A stretch of 34,513 nucleotides of DNA, taken from Candidatus Falkowiibacteriota bacterium. GTDB lineage: Bacteria > Patescibacteriota > Patescibacteriia > UBA11705 > JABHMO01. Shown here in pieces: positions 1-9,200 of this stretch. The stretch is taken from contig JACRNX010000011.1 of assembly GCA_016214755.1 (NCBI GenBank), positions 1 through 34,513 on the forward strand, in the 5' to 3' direction. Within the stretch, counting starts at the first letter, position 1, and each line of letters starts with the position of its first letter. The translations under genes were made by a program, and so were the position numbers. Below the pieces are notes generated by a model. That model made no database searches and was not told the origin of the DNA. It saw only the letters and a list, made by a program, of their open reading frames with translations.

Positions 1-96
1 AATATTAGATGATACTTTGCATAATATGTGCTATGTCCTTGTCTATAGAATTTCATATACTGCTATTCTACCACGAGGATAGCGGGAAGTCTTCAT

Positions 97-118
97 CCAC
101 GGGCTTACGCCCGTGGGA
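97..118. repeat. short GC-rich palindrome (CCACGGGC-TTAC-GCCCGTGG) upstream of infC
   Basis: Perfect 8-bp stem, 4-nt loop, read directly; about 22 nt before the infC ATG. Confidence 0.6.
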
Positions 119-139
119 TTAAGATCTGTTTTTCTAAAA

Positions 140-727
140 ATGAGAAAAGCGTACAAATTTAAAAAAAGGCAGCGCGATGAAAAAAATTTTTCTTGCAACG
201 AACAAATCCGCGCGCCCCAAGTAGCCGTTATTGACGAGGACGGCGTTTCTTTGGGCGCGATGCCGACGCCCAAAGCGCTGCAACTGGCGAATGAACGAGG
301 ATATGATTTGGTTGAGGTTTCTCCCCTGTCCAATCCGCCGGTGGCGAAACTTCTTAATTTTGGCAGTTTTCAATATCAAAGAGAAAAACAAATCAAAAAA
401 CAGCGCCTACAATCCAAAGGATTAGACGTGAAAAATATCAGAATCTCAATAAAAATCGGCGAGCACGACCGCGACGTGAGAATCAGCCAAGCGGATAAAT
501 TTTTAGCCAAAGGCCATAAAATTAAAATCGAGCTGATTCTAAAGGGCCGCGAAATGCAGCATTTCAATTTAGCCAGGGACGCGATGCGATCGTTTCAGCA
601 AGCGCTGACTGAAAAAACGCTAATTGAACAAGATGTTGCCAAACAAGGAAATAAAATATTCATGATTCTAATGCCCGATCGGACAAGAAGCGTGAGTAAA
701 CACGAATCAACTTCAGAATTAAATTAA
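140..727 (+). CDS. infC: translation initiation factor IF-3
   Basis: Protein has NEQIRAPQVAVIDEDG, YDLVEVSP, PVAKLLNFG, MILMPD; followed by rpmI-rplT. ATG at 140 preferred over GTG at 113. Confidence 0.95.
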   Translation: MRKAYKFKKRQRDEKNFSCNEQIRAPQVAVIDEDGVSLGAMPTPKALQLANERGYDLVEVSPLSNPPVAKLLNFGSFQYQREKQIKKQRLQSKGLDVKNIRISIKIGEHDRDVRISQADKFLAKGHKIKIELILKGREMQHFNLARDAMRSFQQALTEKTLIEQDVAKQGNKIFMILMPDRTRSVSKHESTSELN

Positions 728-769
728 AATAAAAGCACTGAAAATAATTAGGTCGTATTGTCTAAGATC

Positions 770-795
770 GTAGGGACAGAATATCATTCTGTCCG
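770..795. repeat. short palindrome GTAGGGACAGAAT-ATC-ATTCTGTCCG
   Basis: Perfect 9-bp stem, 3-nt loop; related to the palindrome inside gyrB at 23139-23163. Confidence 0.7.
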
Positions 796-814
796 AATGC
801 GAAACAAACCATTT

Positions 815-1012
815 ATGAATAAATTAAAAACAATCCAAGCAGTCGCTAAAAGATTAAAAGTGACAAAAAATAAAAAAATTTTGAAAAAACGAGTTGGCCA
901 AGATCATTTTAATGCGCGTGAAAGCGGAAAAACCACCCGCCGGAAACGGCGCGCAACCCAGATTAGCGACACGTATTACAAAAATATTAGACGTTTTATT
1001 CCCTATTCGTAA
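815..1012 (+). CDS. rpmI: 50S ribosomal protein bL35
   Basis: MNKLKTIQAVAKRLKVTKNKKILKKRVGQDHFNARESGKTTRRKR; between infC and rplT. Confidence 0.9.
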   Translation: MNKLKTIQAVAKRLKVTKNKKILKKRVGQDHFNARESGKTTRRKRRATQISDTYYKNIRRFIPYS

Positions 1013-1124
1013 AATACAAGATGTACAGATTTGTACAGATGTACAGATGAAGACATTTTTTATTGATTACTCCCAATTAAGACCTCATCTGTAAATCTGT
1101 ATTAATCAGTAATCTTGTATTAAT
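1013..1124. repeat. ATACAAGATGTACAGAT inverted-repeat element, copy A
   Basis: Left arm AATACAAGATGTACAGATTTGTACAGATGTACAGATGA, right arm TCATCTGTAAATCTGTATTAATCAGTAATCTTGTATT, nearly complementary; spans exactly rpmI stop to rplT ATG. Confidence 0.9.
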
Positions 1125-1472
1125 ATGTCGCGAGTAAAAACAGCAATCCTTCATCTAAAAAAACGGCGAAAAACATTAAAAGCGGCCAAGGGCTATCGCC
1201 ACGGCCGCAAGCGTTTGATTCGCTTGGCGCGCGTGGCGGTGACTAAAGCCGGCGCTTACGCTTATCGCGACCGGCGCAAGAAAAAACGGGAAAGACGAAC
1301 TCTTTGGCAAGTCCAAATTAATGCCGCGGTTAGGCCGCTCGGACTTAGCTACAATCAGTTCATCAATCTTTTGACTAAAAAGAAAATCGGCTTAGACAGA
1401 AAAATTCTGGCTGATTTGGCGGAACAAAATTTGGCTCTGTTTACAAAAATTGTTGAACAAGTGAAAAAATAA
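1125..1472 (+). CDS. rplT: 50S ribosomal protein bL20
   Basis: MSRVKTAILHLKKRRKTLKAAKGYRHGRKRLIRLARVAVTKAGAYAYRDRRKKKR. Confidence 0.97.
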   Translation: MSRVKTAILHLKKRRKTLKAAKGYRHGRKRLIRLARVAVTKAGAYAYRDRRKKKRERRTLWQVQINAAVRPLGLSYNQFINLLTKKKIGLDRKILADLAEQNLALFTKIVEQVKK

Positions 1473-1491
1473 ACATCATCTTCAATAACCA

Positions 1492-1526
1492 AACAACAGC
1501 GTCCGAATTTAATAGACGCTGTTGTT
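1492..1526 (+). terminator. intrinsic terminator-like hairpin after rplT
   Basis: 12-bp perfect stem AACAACAGCGTC/GACGCTGTTGTT followed by T-rich sequence. Confidence 0.65.
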
Positions 1527-1607
1527 TATTCGAGCAATAATGTGGATGCAAAGATTGACTTCAAACGTAATTTCCAATATACTGAAATTAATGATTTAAA
1601 TTTACGA

Positions 1608-1686
1608 GGACCGGTGGTGTAGCTTGGTTTAACACATCGCCCTGTCACGGCGAAGAGCGCGGGTTCGAATCCCGTCCGGTCCGCCA
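1608..1686 (+). tRNA. tRNA-Asp (anticodon GTC), CCA encoded
   Basis: Acceptor GGACCGG/CCGGTCC, anticodon loop CCTGTCACGG, T-arm GCGGGTTCGAATCCCGT, encoded CCA. Confidence 0.95.
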
Positions 1687-1794
1687 CAGTTTGGAGGTCA
1701 GCTGATAGAAATTAGAGGTTAAAAAATGCCGACTCTTTTCTCGCTTACAATTAATTTTTGATTTATTTTCTTAATTGTGCTATTATTTCGTTAT

Positions 1795-2019
1795 ATGAGA
1801 AATATTAATTTTACAGCCTACATCGAACAAGACGAAGATGGCATGTTTATCGGTTCAGTGCCATCCATTCCTAGCTGTTACGCCCAGGGTAAAACTCAAA
1901 AAGAACTACTGGATAATCTACAAGAAGTTCTAAAATTGTGTTTACGGAATTTAGATACTAAACCTTTTGATAAAACAAAATTTGTCGGTATCCAGAATTT
2001 AAAACTCAAACATGCCTAA
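1795..2019 (+). CDS. HicB-like antitoxin
   Basis: MRNINFTAYIEQDEDGMFIGSVPSIPSCYAQGKTQKELLDNLQEVLKLCL is a HicB-type fold; overlaps the HicA-like ORF by 8 nt. An upstream GTG at 1777 is also possible. Confidence 0.85.
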   Translation: MRNINFTAYIEQDEDGMFIGSVPSIPSCYAQGKTQKELLDNLQEVLKLCLRNLDTKPFDKTKFVGIQNLKLKHA

Positions 2020-2251
2020 ACTTGTTCCTATTAAACCGAAACGGCTAATAAAAATCCTCCTATCGCTAGAATTTACCAAACGTGATGCCGAAGGGTCTCA
2101 CGTCTTTTTTGCTCATCCTGACGGCCGAACTACCGTCATTCCATTACACAACAGAGATATCAGCCGCGGTCTTCTAAGAAAAATCCTTAACGATATCCAA
2201 CTGTCTGTGGATGAATACGAAAAATTAAGAACAAAAAATACTAATCATTGA
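2012..2251 (+). CDS. HicA-like mRNA interferase toxin
   Basis: LIKILLSLEFTKRDAEGSHVFFAHPDGRTTVIPLHNRDISRGLLRKILNDI: HicA pattern with G-S-H catalytic region. Confidence 0.88.
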   Translation: MPKLVPIKPKRLIKILLSLEFTKRDAEGSHVFFAHPDGRTTVIPLHNRDISRGLLRKILNDIQLSVDEYEKLRTKNTNH

Positions 2252-2268
2252 TTCAATATTCTTATCCT

Positions 2269-2352
2269 ATGCCTCGAAAAAATATCAAGCGCGGCACTGG
2301 CGTTAAAGTGCCAAAAATAAAAAAATGGCTCCGCGGCGGAAAAACCAGATAA
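2269..2352 (+). CDS. possible micro-ORF, very basic 27-aa peptide MPRKNIKRGTGVKVPKIKKWLRGGKTR
   Basis: Clean ATG..TAA between hicA and the terminator at 2371; below the ORF-track cutoff; no clear RBS. Confidence 0.35.
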   Translation: MPRKNIKRGTGVKVPKIKKWLRGGKTR

Positions 2353-2370
2353 CCGACGTCCGCGCATAAA

Positions 2371-2400
2371 AAAATCCCTCGTTTATCAGGGATTTTTTTT
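2371..2400. terminator. bidirectional intrinsic terminator
   Basis: AAAATCCCT-cgtttatc-AGGGATTTTTTTT. Confidence 0.8.
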
Positions 2401-2437
2401 ATTTCGATGTCCAGCGAGGAATGCATATATGCGTTCC

Positions 2438-2686
2438 CTACTCTTTTATTTTTTCGACCACCTGCTCCAACAAACCAAACTTATCCAGCGAATAAATAAC
2501 CAACAGCGCCAGCAGCGCGATCACGATCCAAAATAAAACGATTTTCCATTTTGATTTCCACCAATCAACTTTCTGGATAATCTCACCGCGATAGACGCGG
2601 TATAAAATCAAACCGACCCAATAAGCGACGACTAAAGCCGCGCCGGCGAGAATTTTTTTATAATTTTCATTTAAGAAATCCAACAT
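2438..2686 (-). CDS. small membrane protein (82 aa, two predicted TM segments)
   Basis: Hydrophobic stretches ILAGAALVVAYWVGLILYRVY and IVLFWIVIALLALLVIYSL. Confidence 0.6.
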   Translation of the reverse strand: MLDFLNENYKKILAGAALVVAYWVGLILYRVYRGEIIQKVDWWKSKWKIVLFWIVIALLALLVIYSLDKFGLLEQVVEKIKE

Positions 2687-2744
2687 ATCGATAATTATAG
2701 GGTTTTCTCTTTAGCTATTGCGTACTCCAAGGGGGGGGGCCGCT

Positions 2745-2843
2745 CGTCATTGCGAGGAGTTAGACGACGAAGCAATCTCGAGATTATACGCGCTGGGATT
2801 GCTTCGTCGCCCCGACGTACGTCGGGGCTCCTCGCAATGACCG
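2745..2843. repeat. REP-like palindromic repeat GTCATTGCGAGGAG...CTCCTCGCAATGAC, copy 1
   Basis: TIR plus inner inverted repeat GACGAAGCAATC/GATTGCTTCGTC; second copy at 33472-33579. Confidence 0.9.
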
Positions 2844-2907
2844 TAGGACATCTTTCGCTTCACGAAATTAGCTCACTATTGCGTTAAAAGTCAAAATTTG
2901 ACTTAGG

Positions 2908-3033
2908 TTAAAATCCGGCAATAGCGAAATTATCCGTCAACACCCGATAAACAAGCCAAAGACCAAGCGCCGCGAAACAAATCAGCGCGTAAAAAATAAT
3001 TGATAACGTGTGAAATTTGTGGCGCCGGCGCAT
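2908..3033 (-). CDS. small single-TM protein, 41 aa
   Basis: Own translation: MRRRHKFHTLSIIFYALICFAALGLWLVYRVLTDNFAIAGF*; missed by the 60-aa cutoff. Confidence 0.5.
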   Translation of the reverse strand: MRRRHKFHTLSIIFYALICFAALGLWLVYRVLTDNFAIAGF

Positions 3034-3214
3034 ATGGACATCACATTATGAAAACGCACTAAGAAATAAGAGAAAATCGATGAGCTGCGAAGTTTTGGAG
3101 CGTGAAAAAATTTGAGTCGTAGCCATAGCTACGATGAAAATTTTTTCCGCGAAAAACAAGCGGATCGCGATTTTTGCTATTTATGGAGTTCGTTTTCATA
3201 ATGTGATGTTCATA
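3033..3214. mobile_element. MITE-like long palindromic element, copy 1 (complete)
   Basis: 24-bp TIRs (1 mismatch) TATGGACATCACATTATGAAAACG / CGTTTTCATAATGTGATGTTCATA; centre GTCGTAGCCATAGCTACGA; near-identical 141-bp copy at 17506. Confidence 0.85.
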
Positions 3215-3220
3215 GAGTCC

Positions 3221-6200
3221 TTAATTTTCTTTTGTTAACGTATCCACTCGATAAAAATCTTCGTGCAATTCATTTTGATTTACTTCCTTCAGCTCGCCCA
3301 TAAACTTTTCTTCTTCGGGGCGGACTAAACGTTTCGCGCCAGCGACTTCCGCCTCTTCCGCCCGACTTAAATCTGAACGCAAAGTAAGAGGTTTTTCCTC
3401 CGCCTGCGCCTGTTCGACTCCTTTGCCCAAATGATGCGGCTTCAAATAAAAATCATCAACCAAATATCCGGATTTTTCCGCGGACAAATTATAACGCTCT
3501 GTCCGCTTCGGATAATAACCAACTTTTTCCGCAGTCATATAATATTCCTCGTTGCCGACCAAAAAAGCGTACCGGCCTTTTCCATCTGTTATCTGCGAAT
3601 CGAGGAGCTTGTTAAACTTGGTGTCAAAAACGCGGACAATCGAACGCGCGATCGCTGACTTTCGTTCAACATCTTTCACCGTGCCCCAGCTCTTTGGTTT
3701 TTCTCCCAATCCTAATTTTTTAAATATCCCGTACATCGCGATTTGCCCTGCCGCCACTCCTGCTACCCACCATGACGGACTAACCGCGAACGAAATAATC
3801 GCCAGCGCCGGTCCGACTAGAGTCAAAACTATTTGCGACCGGCGAACGAAATACATCATCAATTCTGCTTTGGCTTTTTTGAGCATTTTGTGCGGGTCAA
3901 GCGGAATGGCTTTATTCACCGCTTGTTTTTCCGAAAGTTCGATTTCGCCACCGAAATATAAATCTTCAAAACGGCCGTCAATCTTTTCACCAGCTAACAG
4001 CGCGCTGGGAAATTTTAATTCTTTTTTCTCAACGACAATGAAATATTGACCCTGATTCAAAATAAATTCATAACGGCCTTGCTTGTCAGTCACTCTGGTG
4101 CCGACTATTCGCCGCGTTTTCGAGTCGTAAACGCGGACAATCGCCAAATCCACCGGCTGTTTTGTCGCCGCGTTGTAAACTATTCCCCAACCAAATTTCT
4201 TTCTTCGCGCCAGCAGGAAAAACGGCTGGGTGAATAAAAATTGCAAATAAGTCAGCGCCGACGCGCCGGAGACGCCGGTCGCGCCGACCGTCGCCACCGT
4301 CGCCACTGAAGTCGCTGTCACCACGGCCATGGCCGGTTCTTTTGTTGTATCATTAACTTTTTCTACTATTCGATTATCCAAAGTCGCCTGTTTAATTTGT
4401 TTTGTCGTTTTGACAACGCCCTCGGCCGCGGCTTTAACTTGTTGCGTCGCGGCTTCAACATCAATACCCGTAATGCCGCTCAATATGGACGCCGCTTCGT
4501 TTATTATTTTTCCCATGACCGCTGACTGCATTATTTTTTCTGTTGCGTACGCGAGTTCCAGCGCCTTCTCCTCGTCGGTTTTCTCCCATTCTGGCTTGTT
4601 CTCTATGGCGCTGATCATTAATTCTATTTCTTTTTTTGTTTTTTCAACTTCTATTTCCGTCATTGCTCCTTCGCCGCTTATCGGTACCGCTGTTTGTTCC
4701 CCTGTTCCGACACCAATTTCTTCAATCGGCGCTATTTCTTTTTTCGGCACAAATACAATTGGTTTTGGCTCCTCGACGGGTTTCAGTTCTTCGACGGGTT
4801 TCGGCTTCTCAACGGGCTTCGGCTCCTCGACGGGTTTCGGCTCTTCGACGGGCTTCGGCTCTTCGACGGGCTTCGGCTTCTCAACGGGCTTCGGCTCTTC
4901 TACGGGTTTCGGCTTCTCAATAGGCTTCGGCTCTTCAACAGGCGCCAGCGCCACGTTAAACGCTTTTTCGTTCGCGGTCGCGGACATATTGCCTGCCAGG
5001 TCAATCGCTTTAACGGAAATTTTATGGTCGCCTGGAATTAAAATCGCGCTGAAATCATAAATCCAATTATTCGCCGAGACCGCGATTGTATCCACGTAAA
5101 TCGCGCCGTCAATGTACAGCATAATATATTTCGCGTCTGCTTTGACTTCTCCCTGCACTGCTAAACTCGATTTCAACTTTTCGCCGAATGAAGCGACTGA
5201 TTTGACTTGGATTAAATTTATCAGCGGCGATTCTGGCGCGGCCGTGTCAACGACAATCGTGTGTTTTTTTGAATACGCGCCGCCGCTAACAAGATAAATT
5301 ACGTGCGCCCCATCGTTTAACGCCGGGCTCACTTTCCAAACAAAGCTTTTATCCGACTGCGAAAGTAATTGATACGCGTTAACGTCATCAATAAATATTT
5401 TGACAGCCATCGCGCCTTCATTGGTCGTGCCAATAATATACGGCTGATTATTATTTAAAAGCGAACCGTCTTTTGGCTCTGACAAAATCGGCGCTGGATA
5501 TTGCAAATTATATTCGCTGTCGTCGCTGGCGCTGTCGCAGCCCGGATCCAGCAAATCAACATAGCCATCACTGTCATTGTCTTTGCCGTCACTACACTGA
5601 TAGATCACTGCCGTTGGCTGTACTGGCGTATCCGGCGTTTGATTATCATGGGACACACTCAACGTACTCAAGCTCCCAGCAGTTGAAAAACTCGTTTCAA
5701 TTCCATCAGCGTTTCTCGCTTTTACGCGGAAGGAATATGGCGTGCCGGCGGTCAATCCACTGCTTTGCCATGAATTCGTTTGAATCCAGCCAGAGTTCGT
5801 CGCCGCGGTTACATTTTCAAAATATAAGCCAGAGTTTCCGGTAGTTAAATTCGAAAATGTACCTGACGCCGTGACAGTAATATAGTTTGACGTTGTTGTT
5901 GCCGCGCTGACGCCGGTCGGCGTGTTTTGCGCCGTGTAATAACTTGCCGTCGCCGCTGTTGTTTCAATGCTGTCACCGTTTCTCGCTTTCACCCTGAATC
6001 CATATTGGGTATTGGCGGATAAAGAAGCGCTGTTCCAACTATTTACCTGCAACCAACCCGAGTTGCTGGATGTCGTCGTGTTTTCAAAATATAATCCTGA
6101 ATTACTGCTAGTTAAATTATCTAACGTGCCGTCCGCGGTAAGCGTAATGGAATCAGCGGCCAGCGCGCTTTTTGAAATCCCGGTCGGCGCGTTTTGGGCG

Positions 6201-9200
6201 GTAAAATAATTAGCGCTGGCGGTTGTTGTCTCGTCAGCATCGCCATTGCGCGCTTTGGCTTGAAATGTGTACTGGCGATTGGCGAGCAAGCTAGAACTTA
6301 TCCAAGAATTCGTTTGCGTCCAGCCGGAATTCGTGCTTTCACTGGTATTGGAAAAATATAATCCAGAACTAGCGCTTGTTAAATTAGAAAACGTGCCTGT
6401 CGCGGCAATGGTCAAAGAATTGACGGACAACGCGCTCTTGCTTACCGCGGTCGGCGCGTTTTGCGCGGTGTAAGCGGTCGTCTGTGCCGCTGATGTTTCT
6501 ACTAACGAATTATCGCGCGCCTTGACCGATAAAGTAACGGCCGTGTTGGCGGAAAGTCCGTTTTGATTCCAAAAAGCATTCGTCGTCCAGCCGCTATTAT
6601 CCGCCGGCGCGGCTGTGCTCGCGTAATAATCCTTCTGCGTGCCGCCGGACGCCCAAGTCCATTTCATGGCCGCGGTGGTCTGCGAACTGGCGTCATGGCC
6701 CAAACTGACCGGAATGCTGGCGCCGCTGCCGGACGCGGTGTACGCGCTGGTAGTCGTTGAAGCAATGCCTTCATCGCTTCCCTCTGCCCGCACATAAACA
6801 GAATACTGCGTGTTGATTATTAAGCTTTGCTGTGTATATTGACTGGTGGTCGAACCGACATTCCCAACTAACGTATTATCGCTTAAATAAATTTTGTAAT
6901 CCGACGCTTGAGCGACATCACTCCAATCCCAAGTAATCGAAGTCGTGGTTTGCGCGATCGCCGTCAAACCCGTTGGCTGGGCCGGCGGCATTGTTATCTG
7001 GCTGGTTTCCGGCGAAGATGTTGTATTTAAATTTCCTCCAAGATTATATGATGAAAAACGGAATTTATAGCAAACTTTCGGCGAGAGTCCGCTTACCGTG
7101 TAAGGCGATGCCTGTAAAGTAGACGCATTGTCATAAACCGTGGTGTCATATCCATTACAACCAGTGTCCTGTTCAATTTTTAAACCAGTCGGCGTGCCAC
7201 TGGCATAGGCCCAAGATAACCGCGCTTTATAAGTGCTCACGTCAGTCGCGTTCACCGCCCCTGCGCTCGTCACTTGTGGCGCGTTCGTGTAGGCGGCTAA
7301 TTCCGTGGCATTCGCTTTGTTTCCATAATTATCATAAGTCCAAATGTTCGCCACATACTGGGTGTTCGCCGACAAAGTAGCAATTTGGGTGGTATTGCCA
7401 GCAGTATAAGAAGCAGTCGCGATTGTGGTATGCAAAGTATCTGTCTCGGCCACGCCGGACGCCGCTTGCTTGTAGTATATTTTGTAATTATTAATATTCG
7501 TGTCACTGCCCGCGGCGCCCAAGGTGAAAGTAATGGAGTCCGTCGCTCGACTGCTAACAGTCAGACTGCCGCTGGCGACTGGATTTGAATTATCCACTTC
7601 AAAATTCGCTGACGCCTGCGCCGTGCCATCGGCAATGCTGTCATTCGGCGTTACGCGCACTTTAATGTCCGACTGGTCAGTGTTATTCAACGTTCCGTTC
7701 CCGTTTGACGCTGATTGCGTATCCCAAACAATCGTCAAAGCAATACTGCCAGCGCTTGTGTCAATAGCGTTGACTGAACCGATTTGATATGTTTGCGCGT
7801 CGTCTAAATCAACTGAACCAGAACTCGGGGTCGCTGACACCAAATCAGGGTCATACCAATTTGTTCCGCCGTCATCCGAATATTCGATTTTTAATTTTGT
7901 GTTTTCCGAGTTCGCGTCGGAAATCGCGGTGGAGAAAGTAATTTTTCCCGTGTCATCTGTTGATTGAGTAATGCTGGCCGGCGTTGTCGCCACCGGCACG
8001 CTGTTCGGTAAACTGGATATTTGCATGTATTGGTCGTACGTGCCCAACGCGGCGCCGCTGGACAATACTGCCCGCAGACAATACGTTGTATTGTTCGGCG
8101 CAGTGTTGTCGTAAAGCGCGAAATCCCAAAGACCATCTTGGCCAGCGGTAATCGCGGCCGTTGAATTAGTAAAATTGTTCGACTCTTCGTATGTCTGCGC
8201 TTGCACTGTGTGCGCGCCGTGCGTCGGGTCATTGGCGTTCACAGTCAAATTCGCGCCGTCCGCGGGCGTGGCGTTATTTTTATACGCCAGCGCCGTGGTG
8301 CCATCTACATCCGTGTAAGCCGCCGGTGTGCCGCCAGTCGGACTGGCGCAAGTGCCGGTTCCTTTGCCGACAAATTGTAATTTAAAATTTTGATTGGAAA
8401 CGTAAAGATTGCCGCCAGCGACATGCAAAAGCGTCCTCAAACGCACTGCTTGTCCATCAGCGGTCATGGTATAGGCCGTGTCTTGCGCCGCTAACGCCGC
8501 GCCCACGTCTGTCGAATCAGCGTTCGTATAAGCGCGAAACGCGGATTGATTATATGTTTTAAAATTCCAGGCCGCGTAGCGGTAAGTGCCGGTATTGGCG
8601 TTGACCGTCGTGTCTGTCCCCAAAGAAAAACCATCAGAGCCAAGAGCGGTTACAATGCCAGTGCCATTCGCCACATTAGAAAAATATTGATTGCCATTTC
8701 CCGTCAAAGTACTTGTCCGCAAGACGCCATTCACCGCGGTTGACCGTTTAATCCACAGCATATCCGGTTGAAATCCGACGCCAGTGATATCGCGAGCCAC
8801 GCCGGTCCCAGTATACGACACGACCACAAAATTTGAACTGGTTTTGAAAGAAAACCAATAATGCATAACCTGTAAACCATTGACGCCATCATTCGTGCCC
8901 AATTGAAATCCATCAGAATTAAATGTCTGAATTAAATTCGCCGCGTCGGCGCTGGCATTGAAATAATATGCGTTATCAGTTGTTTCAACAGACGTTCTCC
9001 AAACAGCAGATCGTATGGAGTTTGCTTTTATTACCACCAAATTGGGAGTCATCCCTGTTCGCAAAATATTCATACTATCAAGACCCGTGCCTGGCGGCAT
9101 ATAAGCGCCAACGCTGAAATCAGCCGCGCCAGACGCGTCATATGGGTCAAAAGCATTGCCAAACGCTTCCCAATAATAAGTATCAGCATTGGTATTTACT

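Noticed and set aside
2731-2739. Run of nine G residues as a possible phase-variation tract
   Set aside because: Intergenic and downstream of genes, no ORF or promoter visibly affected; could also be a sequencing/assembly artefact.
4329-5060. 243-aa plus-strand ORF with GFGSSTGFGSSTG repeats (and 4636-4923, 4694-5041)
   Set aside because: Shadow ORFs antisense to the 18-bp VEEPKP coding repeat of the giant protein; no independent coding evidence.
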